From an uncultured Thiotrichales bacterium (GTDB taxonomy: Bacteria; Pseudomonadota; Gammaproteobacteria; Francisellales; CACEW01): 41,154 nucleotides of DNA. The notes under the pieces are model-generated. The model did not search any database. It worked only from the letters and a program-made list of their open reading frames with translations, and was not told where the DNA came from. Below, piece by piece: positions 7,675 through 15,183 of this stretch; the stretch's first letter is position 1, and the number at the start of each line of letters is the position of its first letter. The position numbers were made by a program, and so were the translations under genes. Where the stretch lies: the NCBI GenBank assembly GCA_903870015.1, contig CAIQBE010000038.1, forward strand, positions 1 to 41,154. The letters are read 5' to 3'.

Positions 7675-8068
7675 TCTTCCCCACCCTACTTTTATAAAAT
7701 GGCTAAATACCTTGATGGCAATCACCAGTCTATGCGCCCTATGGCTATGGCGCGCACCTTTAAGCGAACGCTTATGGATGATGGGCGTAGTAGTCCTCTT
7801 AAGTCTCGGCCATGCCTTTTGGCTAATAAAAGTTGAGAGCAAACGCTACCCAGCAATACTGAGCTTTAAAGAAGATAACTGGTATCTGAATGAACACAAA
7901 GTAACAATCGAAACATCAACAATGCTGACGCCTTATTGCGCCGCACTCTGCCTAAAAGATGCCCGCAAAAAAACATATCGCCTGATCGCGACGCAAAGAA
8001 GCTTTTTAGAGCTGAAATATTATCATGATTTTATCCGTTTTTTAAAAACGCATCGAGGGTCTTTTTAA
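7655..8068 (+). CDS. YgfX-like inner-membrane protein
   Basis: This 137-aa protein has two membrane segments close together (about residues 17-33 and 40-58), followed by a soluble domain with WYLNEHKV, LTPYCAALCL and a basic YRLIATQRSF stretch. Position right after sdhE with a 20-bp overlap, length, and the helical hairpin followed by a beta-rich domain match the YgfX/CptA family, which has been described as a membrane partner of SdhE and as the toxin of a CptAB pair. Sequence similarity by eye is modest, so the call leans on context. The 3' end overlaps the convergent parB by 38 bp. Confidence 0.6.
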   Translation: MHTAKFNLPHPTFIKWLNTLMAITSLCALWLWRAPLSERLWMMGVVVLLSLGHAFWLIKVESKRYPAILSFKEDNWYLNEHKVTIETSTMLTPYCAALCLKDARKKTYRLIATQRSFLELKYYHDFIRFLKTHRGSF

Positions 8069-8951
8069 GCGACTTGGCAAGATCCTCATCCAGGATAAGC
8101 TTTAACGGACGACGCTTGCCCTCTAAATATAACCACCAATGACTACCCTTAAGCTCGTCTTTGCTAATCTTATGATAGGTACCATCACTTAAACTATTTT
8201 TGGTGGCCCCAGGTTTATTAGCTCGAATATCTTGAATCAACGACCTAAAATTACCCTCAAAGTCATGGGCCTGAAAACGCTTAATCGCTTGCGCAGCACG
8301 CTTAGGATGCTCTTGCTCCAACTGCCTTAATTCATGCAAAGTGCGCAAATCGGTAATTTTACCAGAGCTCAACAAATCCTGAAGAGCAGCGCTACTCTCC
8401 AACAAACCCAAACGCATAGAAATCCAAGCACCATCTCGACCTAGCTCTTTAGCCACTTGTTTTTTCGGCAGCCCCATTTCTTTAATAAGCCGATCTAAGG
8501 CATGCGCCTCTTCCAATGGCGGAACCTGTTCACGCTGATCATTTTCCAATAATTGCAAAATCAAGATATTAGCGTCTTCTTCTTCGCGAATAATACAAGG
8601 AAGAACAGTAAGACCTGCTAATTTAGAAGCATGATAACGGCGCTCACCCACGATAATTTGATAATTGCCATTTTTATCGCGTGGCCGAACCACCAATGGT
8701 TGCAAAATACCCTTTTCTTTAATACTAAGCGCCAGGCCCTCAATATTCACAAATTGTTTACGTGGCTGATTGGGATCTGAAATAATTTGCACAATGGGAA
8801 GCTCAAAAAGCTTACCACTAGCTTCGGCAACATCGTTGAGCGCCTTGAGCTTCAAGCTCATCAGCTCGTCTTTTTTTTCCAAGCCAATCTGCTCAGCTTC
8901 TTGGCTAAATTCACTGGTACGTTTACGGTTTTGCAATAATAATTTTTTCAA
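8031..8951 (-). CDS. ParB-like partition protein
   Basis: This 306-aa protein has the ParB N-terminal CTPase fold: PNQPRK (about residues 61-66), GILQPLVVRP, GERRYHASKLAG (about residues 103-114) and ENDQRE. A helix-turn-helix region (KKQVAKELGRDGAWISMRLG) follows. The start is TTG at 8951, directly after the parA stop (3 bp gap), with GGGA upstream; an ATG 30 codons in (MSLKLKALN) is an alternative and keeps all conserved boxes. It forms a two-gene partition cassette with parA. It does not sit by gidA/rnpA, where the main chromosomal parAB of gammaproteobacteria usually lie, so it may be a second, plasmid-type locus. I found no obvious parS-like palindrome nearby. Confidence 0.9.
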   Translation of the reverse strand: MKKLLLQNRKRTSEFSQEAEQIGLEKKDELMSLKLKALNDVAEASGKLFELPIVQIISDPNQPRKQFVNIEGLALSIKEKGILQPLVVRPRDKNGNYQIIVGERRYHASKLAGLTVLPCIIREEEDANILILQLLENDQREQVPPLEEAHALDRLIKEMGLPKKQVAKELGRDGAWISMRLGLLESSAALQDLLSSGKITDLRTLHELRQLEQEHPKRAAQAIKRFQAHDFEGNFRSLIQDIRANKPGATKNSLSDGTYHKISKDELKGSHWWLYLEGKRRPLKLILDEDLAKSLKKTLDAFLKNG

Positions 8952-8954
8952 AAT

Positions 8955-9620
8955 TTATAATCCCGCAGGTTGCTCCGGTTTCGCACTTGATAAGTGCGCA
9001 TCAAAAAAATCAACCACCTCTTTTGCAAATTTACGCGTTTGAATATGCGGCTCACTTTCAGCAGCATAGTCGCCAATATACAAACCAACCGCCTCAGCCT
9101 CAACAAATTTTACACTTTGTGGAATGCTAGTGTCAAAGGCATTGCCATCTTCATAAAGAACATTCAGCAAGCTTTTGGTCATACTGGTATTTTTAATCAC
9201 ACGATTTGCCAGCAAACGATATGGGCGATTTGCGGTCATCGCTAAATCTTTAGCCTCAAGCAACCCAGACAAATCCATACCACTAGGCGCGGCAGGAATA
9301 ATGACTAAATCCGCCAAAAGCGCAGCCTTAAGCGCTGCGGTTTGGAAATTAGGCGGCGTATCAATCACCAAGTAATCGCACTGTTTTTTAAGCTCGGCCA
9401 CTTGCTCGCGCGCATTTTTTTCATCAACCTGATGGGCAACATCGTGGGACTTTTCATTTTTGATAAACCAAGACCAAGCATCAGGCTTATCCTTATCCAT
9501 ATCAGCAATAATGACCTTAAAGCCGAGCTCTTGCAAGGCTCCGGCGAGATTTACGGATGTTGTGGTCTTTCCAGAGCCACCTTTTTGCTGCAATAAAGCA
9601 ATAGTTCGAGCGCTACTCAT
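8955..9620 (-). CDS. ParA-family partition ATPase
   Basis: This 221-aa Walker-type ATPase has the deviant Walker A box QKGGSGKTT near its N-terminus, IADMDKD (Walker A') and YLVIDTPP (Walker B). The open frame begins 21 bp earlier at 9641, but the ATG at 9620 has AAGAGGA nine bases upstream and the other does not, so it is taken as the start. The short form without an N-terminal DNA-binding domain is typical of type Ib ParA/ParF proteins. It is followed immediately by parB and lies 88 bp after lptB in the same orientation, where many relatives have rpoN. Confidence 0.93.
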   Translation of the reverse strand: MSSARTIALLQQKGGSGKTTTSVNLAGALQELGFKVIIADMDKDKPDAWSWFIKNEKSHDVAHQVDEKNAREQVAELKKQCDYLVIDTPPNFQTAALKAALLADLVIIPAAPSGMDLSGLLEAKDLAMTANRPYRLLANRVIKNTSMTKSLLNVLYEDGNAFDTSIPQSVKFVEAEAVGLYIGDYAAESEPHIQTRKFAKEVVDFFDAHLSSAKPEQPAGL

Positions 9621-9708
9621 ACGATATGATCCTCTTAACATAAAATTAAATTTTCATCAGCGTCATTGAAACACGGGGTAGTATCCACGGTCAAGATCGC
9701 CATCAATG

Positions 9709-10440
9709 TTATAACCTAAACTCATGACCCAAATACACTTTCTTAACATGCTCATCATTAAGAATACTTTGGGCACCGCCTTCAGCAATAATCTCACCAG
9801 CACTGACAATATAGGCGCGATCACAAATATCTAAGGTTTCACGCACATTATGATCAGTAATCAATACGCCAATGCCTTTATTTTTTAAATGATTAATAAT
9901 ACGCTTGATATCAATCACCGAAATCGGGTCAACCCCTGCAAAAGGCTCATCTAACAACACAAATTTGGGTGCTGCAGCCAAAGAACGGGCAATCTCAAGA
10001 CGGCGACGCTCCCCCCCAGACAAACTCATACCCAAGCTTTTACGAATATGTTGGATATGGAAATCATCTAACAAATATTCTAGCTTTTGGTAGCGCTCAT
10101 CTTCGGTGAGATCCTGTAACTCTAAAATTGCCATAATATTATCTTCCGCAGATAATTTACGAAAAACAGAATTTTCTTGAGGCAGATAACCAATTCCCAT
10201 ACGCGCACGACGATGCATAGGTAAATGCGTCAGATCTTGCTGATCCAGATGGATACTACCACGATTAGGCGCAACCAACCCAACAATCATATAAAATGCT
10301 GTGGTTTTTCCAGCACCATTAGGCCCCAAAAGACCAACAATCTCGCCAGCCTTGACGTTAACGGAAATATCCTTAACAACCCAGCGAGACTTATAACACT
10401 TGCCCAAGTGACGAGCATCTAAAACAATTTCTGATGCCAT
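9709..10440 (-). CDS. lptB: LPS export ABC transporter ATPase LptB
   Basis: LptB is the cytoplasmic ATPase of the LptB2FG transporter that pulls LPS from the inner membrane. It is 243 aa. Walker A is GPNGAGKTT (about 38-46), the Q-loop lies in [14 protein letters not shown], the ABC signature is [13 protein letters not shown], Walker B is [13 protein letters not shown] and the switch His is in ITDHNVRE. The ending YLGHEFRL is characteristic of LptB. It is third in kdsC-lptC-lptA-lptB; its membrane partners LptF and LptG are at 25109-27259. Confidence 0.98.
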   Translation of the reverse strand: MASEIVLDARHLGKCYKSRWVVKDISVNVKAGEIVGLLGPNGAGKTTAFYMIVGLVAPNRGSIHLDQQDLTHLPMHRRARMGIGYLPQENSVFRKLSAEDNIMAILELQDLTEDERYQKLEYLLDDFHIQHIRKSLGMSLSGGERRRLEIARSLAAAPKFVLLDEPFAGVDPISVIDIKRIINHLKNKGIGVLITDHNVRETLDICDRAYIVSAGEIIAEGGAQSILNDEHVKKVYLGHEFRL

Positions 10441-10445
10441 AATAA

Positions 10446-10952
10446 TTAGCTCTTCGTTTTTGTGACGTCCGCGGGCGGTAAAATAATAGTCTCATTCCCA
10501 CTATTACTTTCCGTTTTCGGGCTAGCCACGATTTGTTTGTCTATATTATACGTGATTAGATTGCCTTTAAATATATTACCATTCTCTTGAATAATGGCTT
10601 GCTGCTCATATTGAATCAAACTTTGCACAGGAAAATACTCAATGATTAAAGCCTGTCCTAATACTTGATTACCCTTGGCATCAATCACTTCTCTGGTTTT
10701 GGCAGGACTGCCCAATGCCTTTAGATTCGTGACTTGACCTGATTGATCAAAGTAAATATATGCTTGATTGCTATGAAGCTGCCGCTGACCCTGCACCGCT
10801 ACAACATTACCTGAAAATACTGTCGAGCCTTTAGCTAAATCACCATCAAGGGTATCACTCGTGATGGTGATTGGCTGATGATTATCTGCGATGGTGGCAT
10901 AGACTGGACTGCTTAGCAATAAGCCCAAGAGCAGTATCTTAAGGTTTGGCAT
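10446..10952 (-). CDS. lptA: LPS periplasmic bridge protein LptA
   Basis: LptA polymerises into the beta-jellyroll bridge that carries LPS across the periplasm. This 168-aa form has a signal peptide (residues 1-19, cleavage after VYA) and an OstA-type fold with [23 protein letters not shown] and repeated short beta-strands. The C-terminus is polar. The start overlaps the end of lptC by 14 bp and the stop lies 5 bp before lptB, so translation is probably coupled. Confidence 0.95.
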   Translation of the reverse strand: MPNLKILLLGLLLSSPVYATIADNHQPITITSDTLDGDLAKGSTVFSGNVVAVQGQRQLHSNQAYIYFDQSGQVTNLKALGSPAKTREVIDAKGNQVLGQALIIEYFPVQSLIQYEQQAIIQENGNIFKGNLITYNIDKQIVASPKTESNSGNETIILPPADVTKTKS

Positions 10953-11505
10953 AGTAAATTCCTTTCACCTGGCTCTGTAGCTGATAGGTTTTATTAAGAA
11001 AATCCCCATAAAAACCCACACCCGTAAGAACATTATGCGTACCTGCCTGGGTAATCGTAAGTAAATCAGCCCCTTTAACCACCTGGGTCTGCGGAAAAAT
11101 ATCCGCACTTGTGGTTACGAAAGTAAGCTGCGGATTATTAGGCGTCGCAGTTTTGACCAAAGTCACATGGCCGTTTAAAGTAACCTCGTTTCCATCTGCC
11201 GTGACCATTCCCTGATCTGCATTTAAGAGCCAGGGGATACGTTGCGCATCATAACCCGTACCCACTAAATTATTAAAATTAATCACTCCTTGACCGGTCT
11301 GGGTGGCATCAGTAACCGATGCTTTATAAGAAACCAAACCTTGATTATCAGTTTGGACAAGCGTGCCCTCACTCAGCTTTCCCGTTTGGGGAATATTGGC
11401 GGCAATAATGGGATTAATAATACTCATTTGCACAGAATACCAACTGGTAATAATCACCAAAATCCCCAAACCAATAAGAACCAATAGTGCGCCGCGATTA
11501 AGCAT
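10939..11505 (-). CDS. lptC: LPS export protein LptC
   Basis: LptC is a single-pass inner-membrane protein that takes LPS from LptB2FG and hands it to LptA. This 188-aa protein has one N-terminal membrane anchor (about residues 6-25) and then a periplasmic jellyroll. Sequence conservation is low in this family; position between kdsC and lptA, size and topology support the call. It starts directly at the kdsC stop. Confidence 0.92.
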   Translation of the reverse strand: MLNRGALLVLIGLGILVIITSWYSVQMSIINPIIAANIPQTGKLSEGTLVQTDNQGLVSYKASVTDATQTGQGVINFNNLVGTGYDAQRIPWLLNADQGMVTADGNEVTLNGHVTLVKTATPNNPQLTFVTTSADIFPQTQVVKGADLLTITQAGTHNVLTGVGFYGDFLNKTYQLQSQVKGIYYAKP

Positions 11506-12072
11506 TTACGATGGATTCCTATAAATATTGCCCTCGGCTTCCAAGCGCTGATAAATAGAAGTCAGTTGATTTTGAGCCTGTAAAATCATATCGGTCAACT
11601 CACGCACTGCACCCTCACCCCCACGATATTTTGACTGCCAATGCGTATAGGCTAAAACATCCGGATGAGCGTTATGAGGCGCCGCAGCAAAACCCACGCG
11701 CGTCAAAATCGGTATATCAATAATATCATCGCCCATAAAGGCAACGTGAGCAGGTGCTATTTGTAAAATTCCGAGTAAATCTTCAAGCGCTTCTTTTTTA
11801 TTTAAAGCCCCTTGATATAAATATTTGATACCTAAATCATTGCAACGCGCTTCAACTAATTTAGCACTACGCCCAGAAATAATAGCCACCTCAACACCGG
11901 CTTCCATCAATAAACGAATCCCCAAGCCATCACCCACAAAAAAACTGCGTAAGACTTCGCCCTCACCGGCATAATAAAGCTTGCCATCAGTGAGCACGCC
12001 ATCGACATCAAGAATGAGCAGGCGTATTGATTGTAGTAATTTAAGGTGTTTTTTGTCGATTTTTTTGGGCAT
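11506..12072 (-). CDS. kdsC: 3-deoxy-D-manno-octulosonate 8-phosphate phosphatase
   Basis: KdsC hydrolyses Kdo-8-phosphate to Kdo for the LPS inner core. It is a HAD-family phosphatase. Motif I is LDVDGVLTDG with both nucleophile and acid Asp, motif II is ISGRS, and motif IV is MGDDIIDIPI. The frame is open to 12156, but the ATG at 12072 gives 188 aa, the usual KdsC length, and the longer version would run through a TATAAT promoter box (12107-12112). It heads the kdsC-lptC-lptA-lptB cluster and is divergent from pgk. Confidence 0.94.
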   Translation of the reverse strand: MPKKIDKKHLKLLQSIRLLILDVDGVLTDGKLYYAGEGEVLRSFFVGDGLGIRLLMEAGVEVAIISGRSAKLVEARCNDLGIKYLYQGALNKKEALEDLLGILQIAPAHVAFMGDDIIDIPILTRVGFAAAPHNAHPDVLAYTHWQSKYRGGEGAVRELTDMILQAQNQLTSIYQRLEAEGNIYRNPS

Positions 12073-12106
12073 GCTTCTACTCGATAATGAAAGACTAGGT
12101 ACGGAC

Positions 12107-12135
12107 ATTATAGCAAAAAAATCTATGGGCCCTAA
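12107..12135 (-). promoter_or_regulatory. Predicted promoter of kdsC-lpt cluster
   Basis: A perfect TATAAT (12107-12112) has a weak -35 TTAGGG (12130-12135) at 17 bp. The start would fall near 12100, 28 nt before the chosen kdsC start codon. Confidence 0.45.
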
Positions 12136-12207
12136 GGGTGTATACGCACCTAGCATAACGCATTAAATTCTTTCATAATGGCAGCACCCAAAATAAGAGA
12201 TATTTTT

Positions 12208-13380
12208 ATGCCCATTGTGCGTATGGTTGATCTTGATCTGCAGCATCAACGTGTAGTGATTCGTGAAGACTTTAATGTTCCCTTGAAAAATGGTGTGATT
12301 ACGAGTGATGTACGCATTCAGGCAGCGCTGCCCACTATTAAATTAGCACTGAAGCAAAATGCGGCAGTAATTTTACTATCACATTTAGGTCGCCCGGTTG
12401 AGGGGCAATGGAACGCTGAAGATTCTTTAGCACCTGTGGCTGCGCGCTTAAGTGAGTTATTAAAGCAGGATGTGCGCTTAATCAAAGATTGGATAAATGG
12501 CGTTGATGTCGCCCCAGGCCAAGTAGTCTTATGTGAAAATGTTCGCTTTGAAGTCGGCGAAAATAAAAGCAGTGAGGATCTATCTAAAAAACTAGCCACA
12601 CTGGGTGATATCTTTGTCATGGATGCCTTTGCGACAAGTCATCGCGCCCAGGCCTCTACTTACGGCATTGCCAAATATGCAAAGATTGCTTGTGCCGGGC
12701 CCTTACTGACTGCAGAGCTTGATGCTTTGGGCAATGCCCTCGCCCTACCCTCGCGCCCTCTTATTGCTATTGTTGCTGGCTCTAAGGTTTCCACCAAACT
12801 GACTATTCTGGAAGCATTAAGCGCGAAAGTTGATGCCCTTATTGTGGGTGGGGGTATTGCCAATACTTTTTTGGCTGCGGCCGGGTTTTCTGTGGGTAAA
12901 TCTTTATATGAGCCAGATCTTCTCGAAACCTCAAGGGCATTGATGCAAAAATTAGAGCGTGAGAAAAAACGCTGCCCACTGCCAATCGATGTCGTCGTAG
13001 CAAAAAGCTTTAGCGAAACTGCCAATGGGGTCATTAAAAATATTACTGAAATTGATGCAGATGATATGATTTTAGATATTGGCCCAAAATCAATTAAACA
13101 ACTTGAAGACATTTTACTGGAAGCCAAAACCATTGTATGGAATGGCCCGGTAGGCGTATTTGAATTTCCAAATTTTCGCGCTGGCACAAAAGCCTTGGCA
13201 GAAACCATTGCCAGCAGCAGCGCTTATTCTTTAGCAGGTGGTGGCGACACGATTGCTGCAATTGAAATGTTTGGTATCGAACAACAAATTTCTTACATAT
13301 CTACTGCTGGCGGTGCTTTTTTGGAATTTTTAGAAGGCAAAGCTTTACCCGCAGTGACTATCTTAGAACAACGAGCTTAG
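12208..13380 (+). CDS. pgk: Phosphoglycerate kinase
   Basis: This enzyme transfers phosphate between 1,3-bisphosphoglycerate and ADP in glycolysis. The start at 12208 has AAGAGA seven bases upstream and gives 390 aa, normal for Pgk; the frame is open from 12178 but that ATG overlaps a possible -10 (CATAAT). Motifs include [61 protein letters not shown] and LAGGGDT. It lies 19 bp upstream of pyk. gap and fba, common partners, are absent here. Confidence 0.98.
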   Translation: MPIVRMVDLDLQHQRVVIREDFNVPLKNGVITSDVRIQAALPTIKLALKQNAAVILLSHLGRPVEGQWNAEDSLAPVAARLSELLKQDVRLIKDWINGVDVAPGQVVLCENVRFEVGENKSSEDLSKKLATLGDIFVMDAFATSHRAQASTYGIAKYAKIACAGPLLTAELDALGNALALPSRPLIAIVAGSKVSTKLTILEALSAKVDALIVGGGIANTFLAAAGFSVGKSLYEPDLLETSRALMQKLEREKKRCPLPIDVVVAKSFSETANGVIKNITEIDADDMILDIGPKSIKQLEDILLEAKTIVWNGPVGVFEFPNFRAGTKALAETIASSSAYSLAGGGDTIAAIEMFGIEQQISYISTAGGAFLEFLEGKALPAVTILEQRA

Positions 13381-13399
13381 AACAACGAGGATCAATATC

Positions 13400-14833
13400 A
13401 TGAGAAGAACTAAAATTTTAGCAACCCTAGGCCCCGCATCAGAGGACAAAGAAGTATTACGCAGCATGATCCGCGCCGGTCTTAATGCCGTGCGTTGTAA
13501 TTTCTCCCATGGCACCCATGAAGATCATGGCAAACGCATTGCCTTGGTACGTCAAGTCGCCGCCGAAGAAGGCAAAACCATAGGAATTCTTGCTGACTTA
13601 CAAGGCCCAAAAATTCGTGTATCTCGCTTTAAAAACAAAAGTATTACCTTAGCCTCTGGCTCAAAATTTATTTTAAATGCCGATCTTGATAAAGAGGCGG
13701 GTGATGAAACCCAAGTAGGCCTTGATTATAAAGCCCTGCCCAAAGATGTCAAAAAAGGCGACACCCTACTTCTTGATGACGGCAAACTGATTTTTCAAGT
13801 CGATGAAGTCAAAGGCAATTGCGTACATTGTATTGTAATTGAAGGTGGCGTGCTGTCGAATAACAAAGGGATTAACAAAATGGGCGGAGGTTTAACTGCG
13901 CCCGCGCTCACAGACAAAGATAAAGCCGATATTATCTTTATTGGTACCATCAAAGAAGTGGATTATGTTGCGGTATCTTTCCCGCGCAGCGCCGAGGACA
14001 TGATAGAAGCCAGAACTTTATTACGTGCCGCCAATAGCAATGCCAGCCTAATCGCCAAAATTGAACGCACCGAAGCCGTGGATAAGATTCTTGAGGTTAT
14101 TGATGCTTCCGACGGAATCATGGTCGCGCGTGGTGATTTGGCCGTTGAGATTGGGGAAGAATTTGTCCCTGGCGTGCAAAAAAAATTAATTCAACAAGCG
14201 CGTACTTTAGATAAAATTGTCATCACAGCAACCCAGATGATGGAATCAATGATTGAAAATGCCAGCCCCACCCGCGCCGAAGTCTCTGACGTCGCCAATG
14301 CAGTGCTAGATGGTACTGATGCCGTAATGCTCTCAGCAGAAACCGCCGCAGGTAAACACCCCGTAAAAGTCATTGCCGAAATGAATAAGATTTGCCGCGC
14401 CGCAGAGCTCCACCCCGCCACACGTATTTCCAAGCACCGCGTTGAATGTCATTTTAATCGGGTCGATGAAGCCGTTGCCATGTCAGCAATGTATGCAGCA
14501 AACCATATTGATGCCAAGGCAATTATTGCCCTAACAGAATCAGGGGCAACGCCCGTGTGGATGTCACGGATTAGCTCGCACCTGCCTATTTACGCCCTCA
14601 CACCCAATATTGATACCATGGGACGCTTAACATTATGCCGTGGTGTTGAGCCACTTTATTTTAATGCCAAGGCCCATGCACTTACAGATATTAACCCCAA
14701 AGCAGTGGATGAACTCGTGCAACGCCAAGTAGTACAAGAGCATGATTTAGTATTGATGACCTTTGGTGATCACGTGGGACTACATGGTGGCACGAATCAG
14801 TTGAAGATCGTTAAAGTTGGGCAGGTGGTTTAA
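13400..14833 (+). CDS. pyk: Pyruvate kinase
   Basis: The product converts phosphoenolpyruvate and ADP to pyruvate and ATP. It is 477 aa, with RRTKILATLGPAS at the N-terminus, RCNFSHG, ADLQGPKIR, the cation-binding region IAKIERTEAVD, MVARGDLAVE, TATQMMESM and DAVMLSAETAAGK. The C-terminal regulatory domain is present. Overall it is closer to the PykA type than to PykF by eye. GAGGA precedes the ATG. A direct repeat of AGAACAACGAG bridges the pgk stop and the pyk leader. A palindromic element begins 72 bp downstream. Confidence 0.98.
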   Translation: MRRTKILATLGPASEDKEVLRSMIRAGLNAVRCNFSHGTHEDHGKRIALVRQVAAEEGKTIGILADLQGPKIRVSRFKNKSITLASGSKFILNADLDKEAGDETQVGLDYKALPKDVKKGDTLLLDDGKLIFQVDEVKGNCVHCIVIEGGVLSNNKGINKMGGGLTAPALTDKDKADIIFIGTIKEVDYVAVSFPRSAEDMIEARTLLRAANSNASLIAKIERTEAVDKILEVIDASDGIMVARGDLAVEIGEEFVPGVQKKLIQQARTLDKIVITATQMMESMIENASPTRAEVSDVANAVLDGTDAVMLSAETAAGKHPVKVIAEMNKICRAAELHPATRISKHRVECHFNRVDEAVAMSAMYAANHIDAKAIIALTESGATPVWMSRISSHLPIYALTPNIDTMGRLTLCRGVEPLYFNAKAHALTDINPKAVDELVQRQVVQEHDLVLMTFGDHVGLHGGTNQLKIVKVGQVV

Positions 14834-14905
14834 AAGGACCTCGCCCAACTGTTTGAATTAAGTTGTAGCCTCGTAACGTACTAAGGACTGCTGCCGAACT
14901 TAGGC

Positions 14906-15107
14906 ATGCGCCTCCCCCGGCGTCATCCTTCGAATTTTGCGTAGAAAAATTGCGGAGGATCCAGTTTTTAATAGCATGCAGAGCAGCTGCATTCATTGAG
15001 TGGGCAAGGCAGGATTGAATGCAGCTATGCTGCATACGATTGGGTCCTGATTCCTCCGCAAAAATTGCTGCGCAATTTTTCGAAGGATGACGCCGGGGGA
15101 GGCGCAT
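14906..15107. repeat. Dispersed palindromic element, copy B (202 bp, intact)
   Basis: The ends are perfect 29-bp inverted repeats, 14906-14934 and 15079-15107, each consisting of a 13-bp outer arm (ATGCGCCTCCCCC and its complement) and the family core GGCGTCATCCTTCGAA. Inside, each half folds again: an A/T-rich hairpin, GCGGAGGA(T/A)CC, and a central GCATGCAG...CTGCAT hairpin. The two half-arms are of two different types. The element lies between the convergent 3' ends of pyk and tssH. No transposase is encoded; a reading frame across it is a translation of repeat. GACTGCTGC stands just outside at 14886-14894. Confidence 0.95.
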
Positions 15108-15183
15108 ATCTGGGTTCTACGGGAGTCTTTACTATTTATCAAAAGCTTGAGCTAAATTTTTAAACCAACCGGACAGCAATGTA

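Noticed and set aside
9660..9708. parS site between lptB and parA
   Set aside because: Only a weak TTTCA/TGAAA pair with a 10-nt gap is visible; not convincing as a ParB site.
12073..12156. N-terminal extension of kdsC
   Set aside because: It would be translated through the TATAAT box and make the protein longer than the family.
14811..15107. Minus-strand 98-aa frame after pyk
   Set aside because: It lies almost entirely in element copy B.
14906..15107. Insertion sequence
   Set aside because: No transposase frame and no clear target-site duplication; kept as a palindromic repeat element.
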